Source: Comamonadaceae bacterium (GTDB lineage Bacteria; Pseudomonadota; Gammaproteobacteria; Burkholderiales; Burkholderiaceae_C). Taken from it: DNA of 11,397 nucleotides. Within the stretch, counting starts at the first letter, position 1; each line of letters begins with the position of its first letter. The notes under the pieces are model-generated. The model did no database searches and had not been told where the DNA came from. It worked only from the letters and a program-made list of their open reading frames with translations. Location: assembly GCA_947469815.1 (NCBI GenBank), contig CANIRI010000038.1, positions 1-11,397 on the forward strand, in the 5' to 3' direction. Below are positions 1 through 9,968 of the stretch, piece by piece. Both the position numbers and the translations under genes were made by a program.

Positions 1-1133
1 AGCGCCATGCGCACGCGCCCTGCACCGGGGTTGATACCGTGCGCGCTGCGCGCGAGGTAGCTGCCGGGCAGCACGGTGACGTTGCAGGCCGCGTAGAGGT
101 CGCGGGCAAAAGCTTCGTCGCTGCCGGGTACAGCGGCCCACAAATAAAAGCCGGCGTCTGGCAAAGCGACATCGAGCACGCCCGCCAGCAGCGGCGTGAC
201 CTGGGCGAACTTTTGCCGGTACAGCGCGCGGTTTTCCACCACATGCGCCTCGTCGTCCCAGGCCGCGATGCTGGCGCTTTGCACCACCGGGCTCATGGCG
301 CTGCCGTGGTAGGTGCGGTAGAGCAAAAAGCGCGCAATCCAGTCGGCGTCACCCGCACAAAAACCGCTGCGCATACCCGGCACGTTGCTGCGTTTGGACA
401 GGCTGGTAAAGCCCAGCAGGTTTTTGAAGCCCGTGCGTCCGCACAGGGCTGCGGCCTGCAAGCCACCCAAGGGGGGCTCATCGCGAAAGTAAATTTCGCT
501 GTAGCACTCGTCCGAGGCGATCACACAGCCGAAGCGCTCACTCAAATAAAACAATTTCTTCCACTCGGTCAGTGGCATGACGGCGCCCGCCGGATTACCT
601 GGACTGCACACAAACAGCAGCTGGCAGCGCGCCCAGACGCTCTCGGGCACGCTGTCCCAGTCCTGGGCGAAGTTGCGCGCCGGGTTGCTATTCACGAAAT
701 ACAGCTCCGCACCGCCCAACAGCGATGCGCCTTCGTAAATTTGGTAGAAGGGATTGGGGCAGACCACCACGGGTGCCTGTCCGTCGGCGCGGGGCTGCAA
801 CACGGTTTGGGCAAAGGCAAACAGCGCCTCCCGCGAGCCATTGACCGGCAATATCTGCGTGGCCGCGCTGACCTCCAGCCCGTAGCGCCGCTGCATCCAG
901 CGCGCCATGGCCTGGCGCAGCGCCAGCTCACCGGCGGTGGCTGGGTAGGCCGACAGGCCGCTGCCCATGACGGCATCGCAATAGGCTTTTTTGATCAAAG
1001 GTGGCGTAGGGTGGCGTGGTTCACCGATGCCCAGGCTGATGGGCGTGAAGGCGTCCTTGGGCTGAATACCGGCAAACAGCTGGCGCAGGCGCTCAAAGGG
1101 ATAGGCCTGCAGGCGGTTGAGGTGCGGATTCAT
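1..1133 (-). CDS. dapC: Succinyldiaminopimelate transaminase (DapC), 3' end cut off by the window edge
   Basis: A PLP-dependent fold-type I aminotransferase that would convert N-succinyl-2-amino-6-ketopimelate to N-succinyl-LL-2,6-diaminopimelate with glutamate as amino donor, in the cytosolic lysine/meso-DAP pathway. The minus-strand frame is open from ATG at 1133 to base 1, giving 377 complete codons; the family runs near 400, so roughly 20–25 residues are missing. It begins MNPHLNRLQAYPFERLRQLF. Visible features are ISLGIGEPRHPTPP near residue 33, the SPGNPAG loop near 185, the SDECYSEIYF segment that contacts the cofactor, and SLSKRSNVPGMRSGF with the PLP Schiff-base lysine at K247. The start fits the family N-terminus, but no Shine–Dalgarno sequence precedes it. 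It is divergent from the Hpt gene across 71 bp. Substrate choice within this aminotransferase family is inferred from overall resemblance and from the smc/zipA/ligA neighbourhood. Confidence 0.9.
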   Translation of the reverse strand, partial: MNPHLNRLQAYPFERLRQLFAGIQPKDAFTPISLGIGEPRHPTPPLIKKAYCDAVMGSGLSAYPATAGELALRQAMARWMQRRYGLEVSAATQILPVNGSREALFAFAQTVLQPRADGQAPVVVCPNPFYQIYEGASLLGGAELYFVNSNPARNFAQDWDSVPESVWARCQLLFVCSPGNPAGAVMPLTEWKKLFYLSERFGCVIASDECYSEIYFRDEPPLGGLQAAALCGRTGFKNLLGFTSLSKRSNVPGMRSGFCAGDADWIARFLLYRTYHGSAMSPVVQSASIAAWDDEAHVVENRALYRQKFAQVTPLLAGVLDVALPDAGFYLWAAVPGSDEAFARDLYAACNVTVLPGSYLARSAHGINPGAGRVRMA

Positions 1134-1141
1134 GGGCGGGC

Positions 1142-1147
1142 ATTATC
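1142..1147 (-). promoter_or_regulatory. Candidate -10 box for dapC in the dapC/Hpt divergent gap
   Basis: On the minus strand GATAAT (5 of 6 to the sigma-70 consensus) ends 8 bases before the dapC ATG, so transcription would begin at or next to the start codon. That agrees with the lack of a Shine–Dalgarno sequence. I found no good -35 hexamer at 16–18 bases. The 71-bp gap (1134–1204) must also serve the rightward block, but I see no convincing plus-strand promoter in it. Weak call. Confidence 0.3.
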
Positions 1148-1204
1148 GCCGCCTTGCTGCGCGTACCGATAGCGTGCACCGGCTTTGTCCGTTAGCATTT
1201 CCGC

Positions 1205-1594
1205 ATGATGACAGCCCCAACCGCCCCGCCCCTCGGAGTCGAGCCTCCCCAAGCGCCGTTCATGCGCTATGCGCAGGCACTGAAAAGCGTGGGTGACGCC
1301 GAGGTGGTGGACGCGCTGCTTCCTGTGTTGCTGCAAACCCTGGACGACGATGTCGGGCGACTGGACGCCGCATTCGAGGTCCGGCAACTGGCTGCCGCCC
1401 GCGCCGTTTTGCATGGGCTCAAAGGCGTACTCCCCATGTTTTGCTCTGAGGAACTTGCGCGGCAGATCGTGGAACTGGAGGTGCTCAGCAAGGCTGGCGA
1501 GGTCCAGGCCGCATGCACCCAGTGGCCCGCGCTGCGGGCCCATCTGCTGCTTTTACGGGAGGAAGTGCGGGTTATCATCGAAAAAGCGGTGTGA
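1205..1594 (+). CDS. Orphan Hpt (histidine phosphotransfer) domain protein
   Basis: A 129-residue soluble protein that is essentially one Hpt four-helix bundle after a Pro/Ala-rich tail of about 20 residues. The first helices (about 24–58, with AEVVDALLPVLLQTLDDDV) are followed by the phosphorylation helix, where LHGLKG carries the expected phospho-acceptor His70 with conserved Lys73 and Gly74. Two amphipathic helices fill residues 81–128. Proteins of this class pass phosphoryl groups between receiver domains of multistep phosphorelays. The HxLKG motif and helix spacing fit the family, but the small residue usually found about six positions after the motif glycine is replaced by Phe79/Cys80. 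No histidine kinase or response regulator lies in the window, so the partner is unknown. Start is ATG at 1205 or 1208, with another at 1262; none has a clear ribosome binding site. It lies 67 bp before smc and may be co-transcribed with it. Confidence 0.8.
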   Translation: MMTAPTAPPLGVEPPQAPFMRYAQALKSVGDAEVVDALLPVLLQTLDDDVGRLDAAFEVRQLAAARAVLHGLKGVLPMFCSEELARQIVELEVLSKAGEVQAACTQWPALRAHLLLLREEVRVIIEKAV

Positions 1595-1661
1595 GGCTGT
1601 CCCCGCGCACCCCGCCAGCCCCATAACTCCAACTCCCTCGTTCCGGAAAACCAGCCCCGCC

Positions 1662-4600
1662 GTGCGCCTCCAATCCATCAAGCTTTCGGGCTTCAAGTCC
1701 TTCGCCGAGCCTACGCACCTGCAACTGCCGGGGCAGCTGGTCGGCGTGGTCGGCCCCAATGGCTGCGGCAAGTCCAACATCATGGACGCGGTGCGCTGGG
1801 TTCTGGGTGAGAGCCGCGCCAGCGAGCTGCGCGGTGAGTCCATGCAGGATGTGATCTTCAACGGCACCACCCAGCGCAAAGCAGCCAGTCGCGCCAGTGT
1901 AGAGCTGGTGTTTGACAACTCTGACCACCGCATTGGCGGCCAATGGGGCCAGTTTGCCGAGATTGCAGTGCGCCGCGTACTGACCCGTGACGGCACTTCG
2001 AGCTATTTCATTAATAACCAGTCGGTGCGTCGGCGTGATGTGCAGGATGTGTTTCTGGGCACGGGCCTGGGGCCGCGCGCCTACGCCATCATCGGCCAGG
2101 GCACCATCAGCCGCATCATTGAGTCGCGCCCCGAAGAACTGCGCCTGTTCCTGGAAGAAGCCGCCGGGGTCTCCAAATACAAAGAGCGCCGCCGCGAAAC
2201 CGAAAACCGCATTGCGGATACGCGCGAGAATCTGACCCGCGTGGAGGACATCCTGCGCGAGCTCAGCGCCAACCTCAGCAAGCTCGAAAAGCAGGCCGAG
2301 GCCGCGGTGCAGTTCCAGTCTTTGCAAAAAGATGTCACGCGCAAGCAGCAGCAGCAGTGGTTTTTGAAGCGCGCCGAGTCCGCTGCCGAACAAACCTGGG
2401 TGCAGGCCGAGGCGGCGCAGTCGACCAACGCGCTGGAATCGCGCACCGCCGATTTGCGCCAGACTGAAGCCGACCTGGAGCAGGTGCGGCAAACCCATTA
2501 CGCCGCCGGTGACGAAGTCAACCAGGCCCAGGGCGCGCTGTATGAGGCCAGCACCGAAGTCGGCCGTCTGGAGGCTGAAATCCGTTTTGTGGTGGACGGC
2601 CGCCAGCGCAGCGCCCAGCGCATCAGCAGCCTGGGCGAGCAAATCCGTCAATGGGCGCAGCGCCGCGAAGACGCCCAGGCCGACAGCGTGCAGGTCGGCG
2701 CATCGCTGGAGGGTGGTGAAAACCAGGTCAGCGCGCTGGCAGCGCAATTGCAGGCGCTGGACGCGCAGTTGCCGGTCTTGGAGGCCGGTTTGCAGACCGC
2801 CCAAGCCGCAGCCGACACCCAGCGCAGCGCCGTGGCGCAGGTGCAGCAGGAAATCCAGGTGCTGGCTGCTGAGCAGCGCAGCATGCAGGAGCAGGAGCGC
2901 CAGCTCCAGGGCCGCTCCGAGCGCCTGGGCGCAGACCGACAGGCGCTGGCCGCACCCGACGATGCGCAGCTGCAGACCCTGGCGGCTCAGGCCACGCATG
3001 CCGCCGCCGCGAACGAGGCCGCCCAAACCCAGCTGCTGCAGGCACAGGAAGCGCTGCCCGCGCTGGACGCGCAGCGGCGCAGCCAGCAGCAGCTTGTCAA
3101 CACCGAATCCTCCACGCTGGCCGATGTGTCGGCGCGCTTGAGCGCGCTCAAGGCCCTGCAGGAGCGCGTCACCACCGAGGGCAAATTGCGCCCCTGGCTG
3201 CGCAAGCACGGGCTGGATGGTTTGCAGGCGCTGTGGAGCCGCTTGCAGGTGGCACCGGGCTGGGAAAGCGCTTTAGAGGCCGCGTTGCGCGAGCGCCTGG
3301 GCGCTTTGGAAGTCTCACGCCTGGATATGGTGGCCGCCTTCGCGGTAGACCCGCCACCGACCAAACTGACCTTTTTCACACCCGACCCGGCGGCTGCGAA
3401 CGCTGACGCAACCACAGGCCTACCGCCCTTGCTGGCGCAGGTGCAGTCGCACCGCCCGGCGCAGGGGCGGGTGCTGGCCGATTGGCTGCGTGGTTGCTAC
3501 AGCGCCGAGAGCTTTGAAGAAGCCCTGGCCCAACGCGGCCGTCTGGGCGCGGGCGAAGCCTTTTATCTGCGCAGCGGCCACGTGGTCACCGCGCACAGCG
3601 TGGGTTTGTATGCCCCCGATTCGGAGCAGGCCGGTTTGCTAGCCCGTGCCCAGGAAATCGCCACACTCGAGCGCACCGTAGCGGCCCAAACTGAGACTGT
3701 GGCCGAGGCGCGCCGCGTGCTGGCCCAGGCCGAAGCGCTCTACGCGGAGAGTTCCGAGGCCTTGCAGCGGCTGCGCCAGCAGGCGGCCCAGGCCCAGAGC
3801 CAGAGCCATGCGCTGCAAATGGAATCCTTGCGGGCCGCCCAGTTGGCCGAGCAGACCCGCAGCCGCGCCACCCAGCTCGACGCCGATCTGGGCGAAGTGC
3901 GCGCCCAGCTGGACGCGCTGGCTGCCCGGCGCAGCCAGGCCGACAGCCGCTTTGAAGCCCTGGATGAACAATTGGGCCAGGCCCAGGAGGCCCACGCCAC
4001 GCTTGATGACCAGGTGCTGGACGCCCAGCGCCAACTGGCCCAGTGGCGTGACCAGCACCGCACGCTGGAGCGGCAGGCTCAAGAGGCGCAGTTTTCCCAG
4101 CGCAGCGTGCAGGCGCGTTTGGCCGAACTCGCGCGCGCCGTGCAAACCGCCGAGCAGCAAAGCGCCACCTTGCAGCAAGAGCTGGACGCGGCGCAGGCCG
4201 AGTTGCTGCAATTGGACGACGCGGCCGCAACCGCCGGCCTGCAGGATGCCCTGGCCTTGAAGCTGGAGCGGGAGCAGGCGCTGGCAGCCCAACGTACCCG
4301 CTACGACGGCCTGACCGCCACCCTGCGCGCCAGCGACGAGCGCCGCTTGAAACTCGAACACGAGTTGGAGCCTCTGCGCCAGCGCATCACCGACTTCCAG
4401 CTCAAAGAGCAGGCCGCGCGCCTGGGCTACGAGCAGTTCGACGGCTTGCTGACTGAGGCCAAAGCGGACCTGGATGAACTGGCCGCCAGCCTGGCCGAGG
4501 GCAAGGTGCGCCTGCCCGGTTTGCAGGCTGAGATTGAGCGCTTGCAGCAAGCCATTGCCGCCATGGGCGCGGTCAATCTCGCAGCCCCCGAAGAGCTGGC

Positions 4601-5180
4601 TGTGGCCGGTGAGCGCAAAACCTTTTTAGACGCCCAAAGCGCCGATTTGCAAGAAGCCATGGCCACCTTGGAAGACGCGATCCGCACCATTGACGGCGAG
4701 ACCCGCGAGCTGTTGGCTGCCACCTTTGAGCAGGTCAACGGCCATTTCGGGCGCATGTTCCCCGAGCTGTTTGGCGGTGGTACCGCGCAACTGGTGATGA
4801 CTGGCGAAGAGATTCTGGACGCGGGCGTGCAAGTCGTGGCCCAGCCTCCGGGTAAGAAAAACCAAACCATCCACTTGCTCTCAGGCGGTGAAAAAGCGCT
4901 GACTGCGATTGCACTGGTGTTTGCCATCTTCCAGCTCAACCCCGCGCCTTTTTGCTTGCTCGACGAGGTGGACGCGCCGCTGGACGACGCCAACACCGAG
5001 CGCTACAGCAAACTGGTGCGCAGCATGAGCCAGGGCACGCAGTTCTTGTTCATCAGCCACAACAAGATCGCCATGGAAATGGCCCAACAGCTGATCGGCG
5101 TGACCATGCAGGAGCAGGGCGTGTCGCGCATCGTGGTGGTGGATATGGCATCGGCGGTTCAACTGGCGGGTGTCGCCTGA
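1662..5180 (+). CDS. smc: Chromosome partition/condensation protein SMC
   Basis: A 1172-residue SMC ATPase, the usual bacterial length, that forms a homodimeric ring with kleisin partners to organise and segregate the chromosome. The N-terminal head has Walker A GPNGCGKS at residues 31–38 (K37), followed by the RWVLGE segment and QGTISRIIESRPEELR leading into the coiled coil. Coiled coil rich in Gln, Ala and Glu spans about 170–500. The globular hinge is at about 503–650, with GEAFYLRSGHVV near its end, and returning coiled coil covers about 655–1010. The C-terminal head has the ABC signature LSGGEK (S1074–K1078) and Walker B LLDEVDAPLDD with D1101 and catalytic E1102. The GTG at 1662 is chosen because translation from it opens with RLQSIKLSGFKSF, the canonical SMC N-terminus; the frame remains open upstream only through out-of-frame Hpt sequence. 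Ribosome binding site is weak. zipA follows 22 bp downstream, suggesting an operon. All catalytic motifs are present and the frame is unbroken. Confidence 0.97.
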   Translation: MRLQSIKLSGFKSFAEPTHLQLPGQLVGVVGPNGCGKSNIMDAVRWVLGESRASELRGESMQDVIFNGTTQRKAASRASVELVFDNSDHRIGGQWGQFAEIAVRRVLTRDGTSSYFINNQSVRRRDVQDVFLGTGLGPRAYAIIGQGTISRIIESRPEELRLFLEEAAGVSKYKERRRETENRIADTRENLTRVEDILRELSANLSKLEKQAEAAVQFQSLQKDVTRKQQQQWFLKRAESAAEQTWVQAEAAQSTNALESRTADLRQTEADLEQVRQTHYAAGDEVNQAQGALYEASTEVGRLEAEIRFVVDGRQRSAQRISSLGEQIRQWAQRREDAQADSVQVGASLEGGENQVSALAAQLQALDAQLPVLEAGLQTAQAAADTQRSAVAQVQQEIQVLAAEQRSMQEQERQLQGRSERLGADRQALAAPDDAQLQTLAAQATHAAAANEAAQTQLLQAQEALPALDAQRRSQQQLVNTESSTLADVSARLSALKALQERVTTEGKLRPWLRKHGLDGLQALWSRLQVAPGWESALEAALRERLGALEVSRLDMVAAFAVDPPPTKLTFFTPDPAAANADATTGLPPLLAQVQSHRPAQGRVLADWLRGCYSAESFEEALAQRGRLGAGEAFYLRSGHVVTAHSVGLYAPDSEQAGLLARAQEIATLERTVAAQTETVAEARRVLAQAEALYAESSEALQRLRQQAAQAQSQSHALQMESLRAAQLAEQTRSRATQLDADLGEVRAQLDALAARRSQADSRFEALDEQLGQAQEAHATLDDQVLDAQRQLAQWRDQHRTLERQAQEAQFSQRSVQARLAELARAVQTAEQQSATLQQELDAAQAELLQLDDAAATAGLQDALALKLEREQALAAQRTRYDGLTATLRASDERRLKLEHELEPLRQRITDFQLKEQAARLGYEQFDGLLTEAKADLDELAASLAEGKVRLPGLQAEIERLQQAIAAMGAVNLAAPEELAVAGERKTFLDAQSADLQEAMATLEDAIRTIDGETRELLAATFEQVNGHFGRMFPELFGGGTAQLVMTGEEILDAGVQVVAQPPGKKNQTIHLLSGGEKALTAIALVFAIFQLNPAPFCLLDEVDAPLDDANTERYSKLVRSMSQGTQFLFISHNKIAMEMAQQLIGVTMQEQGVSRIVVVDMASAVQLAGVA

Positions 5181-5202
5181 TCGCCGCGCAATGGACTTTG
5201 CC

Positions 5203-8883
<3,681 letters not shown>

Positions 8884-8889
8884 GCGCGC

Positions 8890-8905
8890 AGGGCTGCAGC
8901 GCCCT
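8890..8905. terminator. Weak hairpin between convergent genes, possible terminator
   Basis: AGGGC (8890–8894) can pair with GCCCT (8901–8905) around a six-base loop TGCAGC, six bases after the def stop. The stem is only five pairs and no T-tract follows on either strand, so it does not meet the usual intrinsic terminator pattern. It is the only candidate in the 35-bp gap between def and the opposing small gene. The same AGGGC arm could also pair with GCCCT at 8908–8912 or 8915–8919 in the adjacent repeats. Confidence 0.25.
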
Positions 8906-8921
8906 TAGCCCTTAGCCCTTA
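8901..8921. repeat. Three perfect tandem copies of a 7-bp unit
   Basis: GCCCTTA is repeated three times without mismatch (plus strand); on the minus strand the unit reads TAAGGGC. The first minus-strand copy supplies the TAA stop of the gene at 8919–9197, so the array begins at the stop codon and fills most of the gap to def. It looks like slippage-type short tandem duplication. Confidence 0.85.
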
Positions 8922-9197
8922 GTTCAGCCGCTGCTCCTGCCGCCGCAGGTCTTCCATCAGCACATCCGGCGCGCCGCCATCGGCCAGGTGGCGCTTGTAC
9001 CAAACCGCCAGCACCGACGTCACCACCGGCCCCGGGTTTTGCAAGACCCGATCAAAGTCCATGCCATTGAGCGTGCACACCAGCTTGAACAAGTCCATAT
9101 CCAAATCAATCGCTTCTGCGGCATAGCGCCGTAATTTCAGATCGGCAAAGCTGTAGCCCTCGGGAAGTTTGAGGGTGAGGAGGGTGTCGGTGGTCAT
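8919..9197 (-). CDS. Hypothetical protein, 92 residues, unknown function
   Basis: I do not recognise this family with confidence. The product is small, soluble and acidic in its middle, with no signal peptide or membrane segment. It starts MTTDTLLTLKLPEGYSFADL, then a likely helix (LKLRRYAAEAIDLDMDLFKL, about 20–39), a CTLNGMDFDRVLQ segment, a second helix around VVTSVLAVWYKRHLADGG (58–75), and a charged C-terminal helix ending EDLRRQEQRLN. Its regular protein-like composition, coherent helix pattern and position in the leftward block support a real gene. I chose ATG 9197; an upstream in-frame ATG at 9260 would add 21 residues of low-complexity Pro/Arg/Ser sequence and looks false. No Shine–Dalgarno precedes 9197. 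It is 114 bp downstream of the antitoxin on the same strand, so it may be a third gene of that transcript or have its own promoter. Its stop lies in the heptamer repeat. Confidence 0.75.
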   Translation of the reverse strand: MTTDTLLTLKLPEGYSFADLKLRRYAAEAIDLDMDLFKLVCTLNGMDFDRVLQNPGPVVTSVLAVWYKRHLADGGAPDVLMEDLRRQEQRLN

Positions 9198-9260
9198 GGG
9201 GCGGGATTGTCGCGTGGGCGGCGGACTTGGCGCGCGGCGAGGAGACACGGGGCAGTTCAT

Positions 9261-9287
9261 AGATTACGCGCCTTGTCGAGCAAGCAA
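9261..9287 (-). promoter_or_regulatory. Possible promoter for the 92-residue protein
   Basis: On the minus strand TTGCTT (9287–9282) and TAATCT (9266–9261) resemble sigma-70 hexamers, but the spacer is 15 bases, shorter than the preferred 17. It would give a leader of about 55 bases before ATG 9197. The 9198–9311 gap is otherwise featureless to me. Local GC is low (31 of 60 bases at 9241–9300). Confidence 0.25.
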
Positions 9288-9311
9288 TATCGGTATTCGA
9301 AGCTGTACGCC

Positions 9312-9617
9312 CTACGCCCCATCTTTTGCCACCTTCAGCGTCAACTCAAACCCCAACGCCTTCATTACCTTGAACAAGGTGTCCGAGCTGGGGGCGCGTT
9401 CGCCTGACAGGCTCTTGTACAGGCTTTCGCGGGACAGGCCGGTGTCGCGGGCCAGTTGCGTCATGCCACGGGCGCGGGCAATGTCGCCGAGCGCCGCAGC
9501 CAGTTCGGCCGGATCACCGTCCGCGAGCACTTGGCGCAGGTATTCGGCCACGTCTTCCTCATTGCCAAGGTAGTTGGCCATGTCGAAAGGCCGGGTTCTG
9601 ATGGAGGTTATGGTCAT
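9312..9617 (-). CDS. Antitoxin with helix-turn-helix, HI1420-like addiction module antidote
   Basis: A 101-residue DNA-binding antidote of the HI1420-type family (described in TIGRFAM as a probable addiction module antidote). The family N-terminal signature FDMANYLGNEEDVAEYLRQV (11–30) is followed by a Cro/C1-type HTH at about 38–92: GDIARARGMTQLARDTGLS, recognition helix around SRESLYKSLSGE, and closing helix TLFKVMKALGFELTLK. Family members neutralise the partner toxin and repress their own operon. The ATG overlaps the toxin stop in an ATGA arrangement on the minus strand, so translation is probably coupled; a strong Shine–Dalgarno lies in the toxin end. The toxin-first order matches the HI1419/HI1420 and higBA layout. 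The frame is complete and both halves of the pair are intact, so the module is probably active, though this is not shown. Confidence 0.92.
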   Translation of the reverse strand: MTITSIRTRPFDMANYLGNEEDVAEYLRQVLADGDPAELAAALGDIARARGMTQLARDTGLSRESLYKSLSGERAPSSDTLFKVMKALGFELTLKVAKDGA

Positions 9618-9910
9618 GGTGTTAGTTCCTTTGCTATGGCCTTAGCGGCTTCAATGTCGCTGGCTTGGCTGGACTTGTCGCCGCCGCCCAGCATCATGAT
9701 CACGAGCTCACCGCGTTGTACGTAATACATCCGCCAACCGGGACCGAAAAATTCGCGCATTTCCCAAATGCCGTCGCCTACCGGCTTGATATCTCCCAGG
9801 TTACCCCGCACGGCCTTGCCCAGCCGTCTGCGCAGTCGAATCCGCGTGGGCCCGTCCCTGAGGCTGTTCACCCAATCGATGAAAGCGTCTGTTTCCAGTA
9901 CGGTGTACAT
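9614..9910 (-). CDS. RelE/HigB-like toxin, HI1419-type addiction module killer
   Basis: A 98-residue basic toxin of the RelE/ParE superfamily, subgroup with phage Gp49-like proteins (TIGRFAM: putative addiction module killer protein). The sequence shows the family markers in order: an N-terminal FIDWVNSLRDGPTRIRLRRR helix region (10–29), GDIKPVGDGIWEMRE (39–53), GPGWRMYYV (56–64) and MLGGGDKSSQASDI (73–86). Related toxins are ribosome-dependent mRNA endonucleases; that activity is inferred here. Arg60, Tyr62, Asp78, Lys79 and Gln82 in the conserved motifs are all present, with no truncation. ATG 9910 has no Shine–Dalgarno; a -10 box lies only six bases upstream, so the message may be leaderless. 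It overlaps the antitoxin by four bases. It sits 58 bp after glnD on the same strand, and GC in the module is lower than in glnD, consistent with acquisition. Confidence 0.92.
   Translation of the reverse strand: MYTVLETDAFIDWVNSLRDGPTRIRLRRRLGKAVRGNLGDIKPVGDGIWEMREFFGPGWRMYYVQRGELVIMMLGGGDKSSQASDIEAAKAIAKELTP
9626..9631 (-). promoter_or_regulatory. Strong ribosome binding site for the antitoxin
   Basis: AAGGAA on the minus strand (9631 to 9626) lies 8 bases before the antitoxin ATG at 9617, inside the last toxin codons. It contrasts with the absence of any such site before the toxin, which would favour antitoxin production from a shared transcript. Confidence 0.7.
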
Positions 9911-9916
9911 AGCCGA

Positions 9917-9935
9917 ATTGTAGCCCTACGGCTAC
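9917..9935 (-). promoter_or_regulatory. Candidate toxin–antitoxin promoter and operator
   Basis: The minus strand carries TACAAT (9922–9917; 5 of 6 to the -10 consensus) six bases before the toxin ATG. Overlapping it by three bases is a perfect inverted repeat GTAGCC-N4-GGCTAC (9920–9935), a plausible site for autorepression by the HTH antitoxin. No good -35 hexamer appears at 16–18 bases. The operator role is inferred from position and symmetry. The rest of the 58-bp glnD–toxin gap shows no terminator. Confidence 0.45.
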
Positions 9936-9968
9936 GATTTGCAGCCAATCCACAGCCTGTTGCTTCCC

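Noticed and set aside
39..1172. A 377-codon plus-strand frame across dapC
   Set aside because: The minus strand encodes an intact aminotransferase with the PLP lysine motif; the plus-strand product has no coherent features.
1293..1661. N-terminal extension of smc by 123 codons
   Set aside because: It overlaps the Hpt gene in another frame, and family homology begins exactly at GTG 1662.
2343..2358. CAG-type triplet repeat in smc
   Set aside because: It encodes a short Gln run at the start of the coiled coil and stays in frame; normal for this composition.
1575..3209. A 544-codon antisense frame opposite smc (also 3639–4550)
   Set aside because: Leu/Gly/Gln/Ala-rich mirror of the coiled-coil codons; no recognisable domain and no ribosome site. 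The plus-strand smc is unambiguous.
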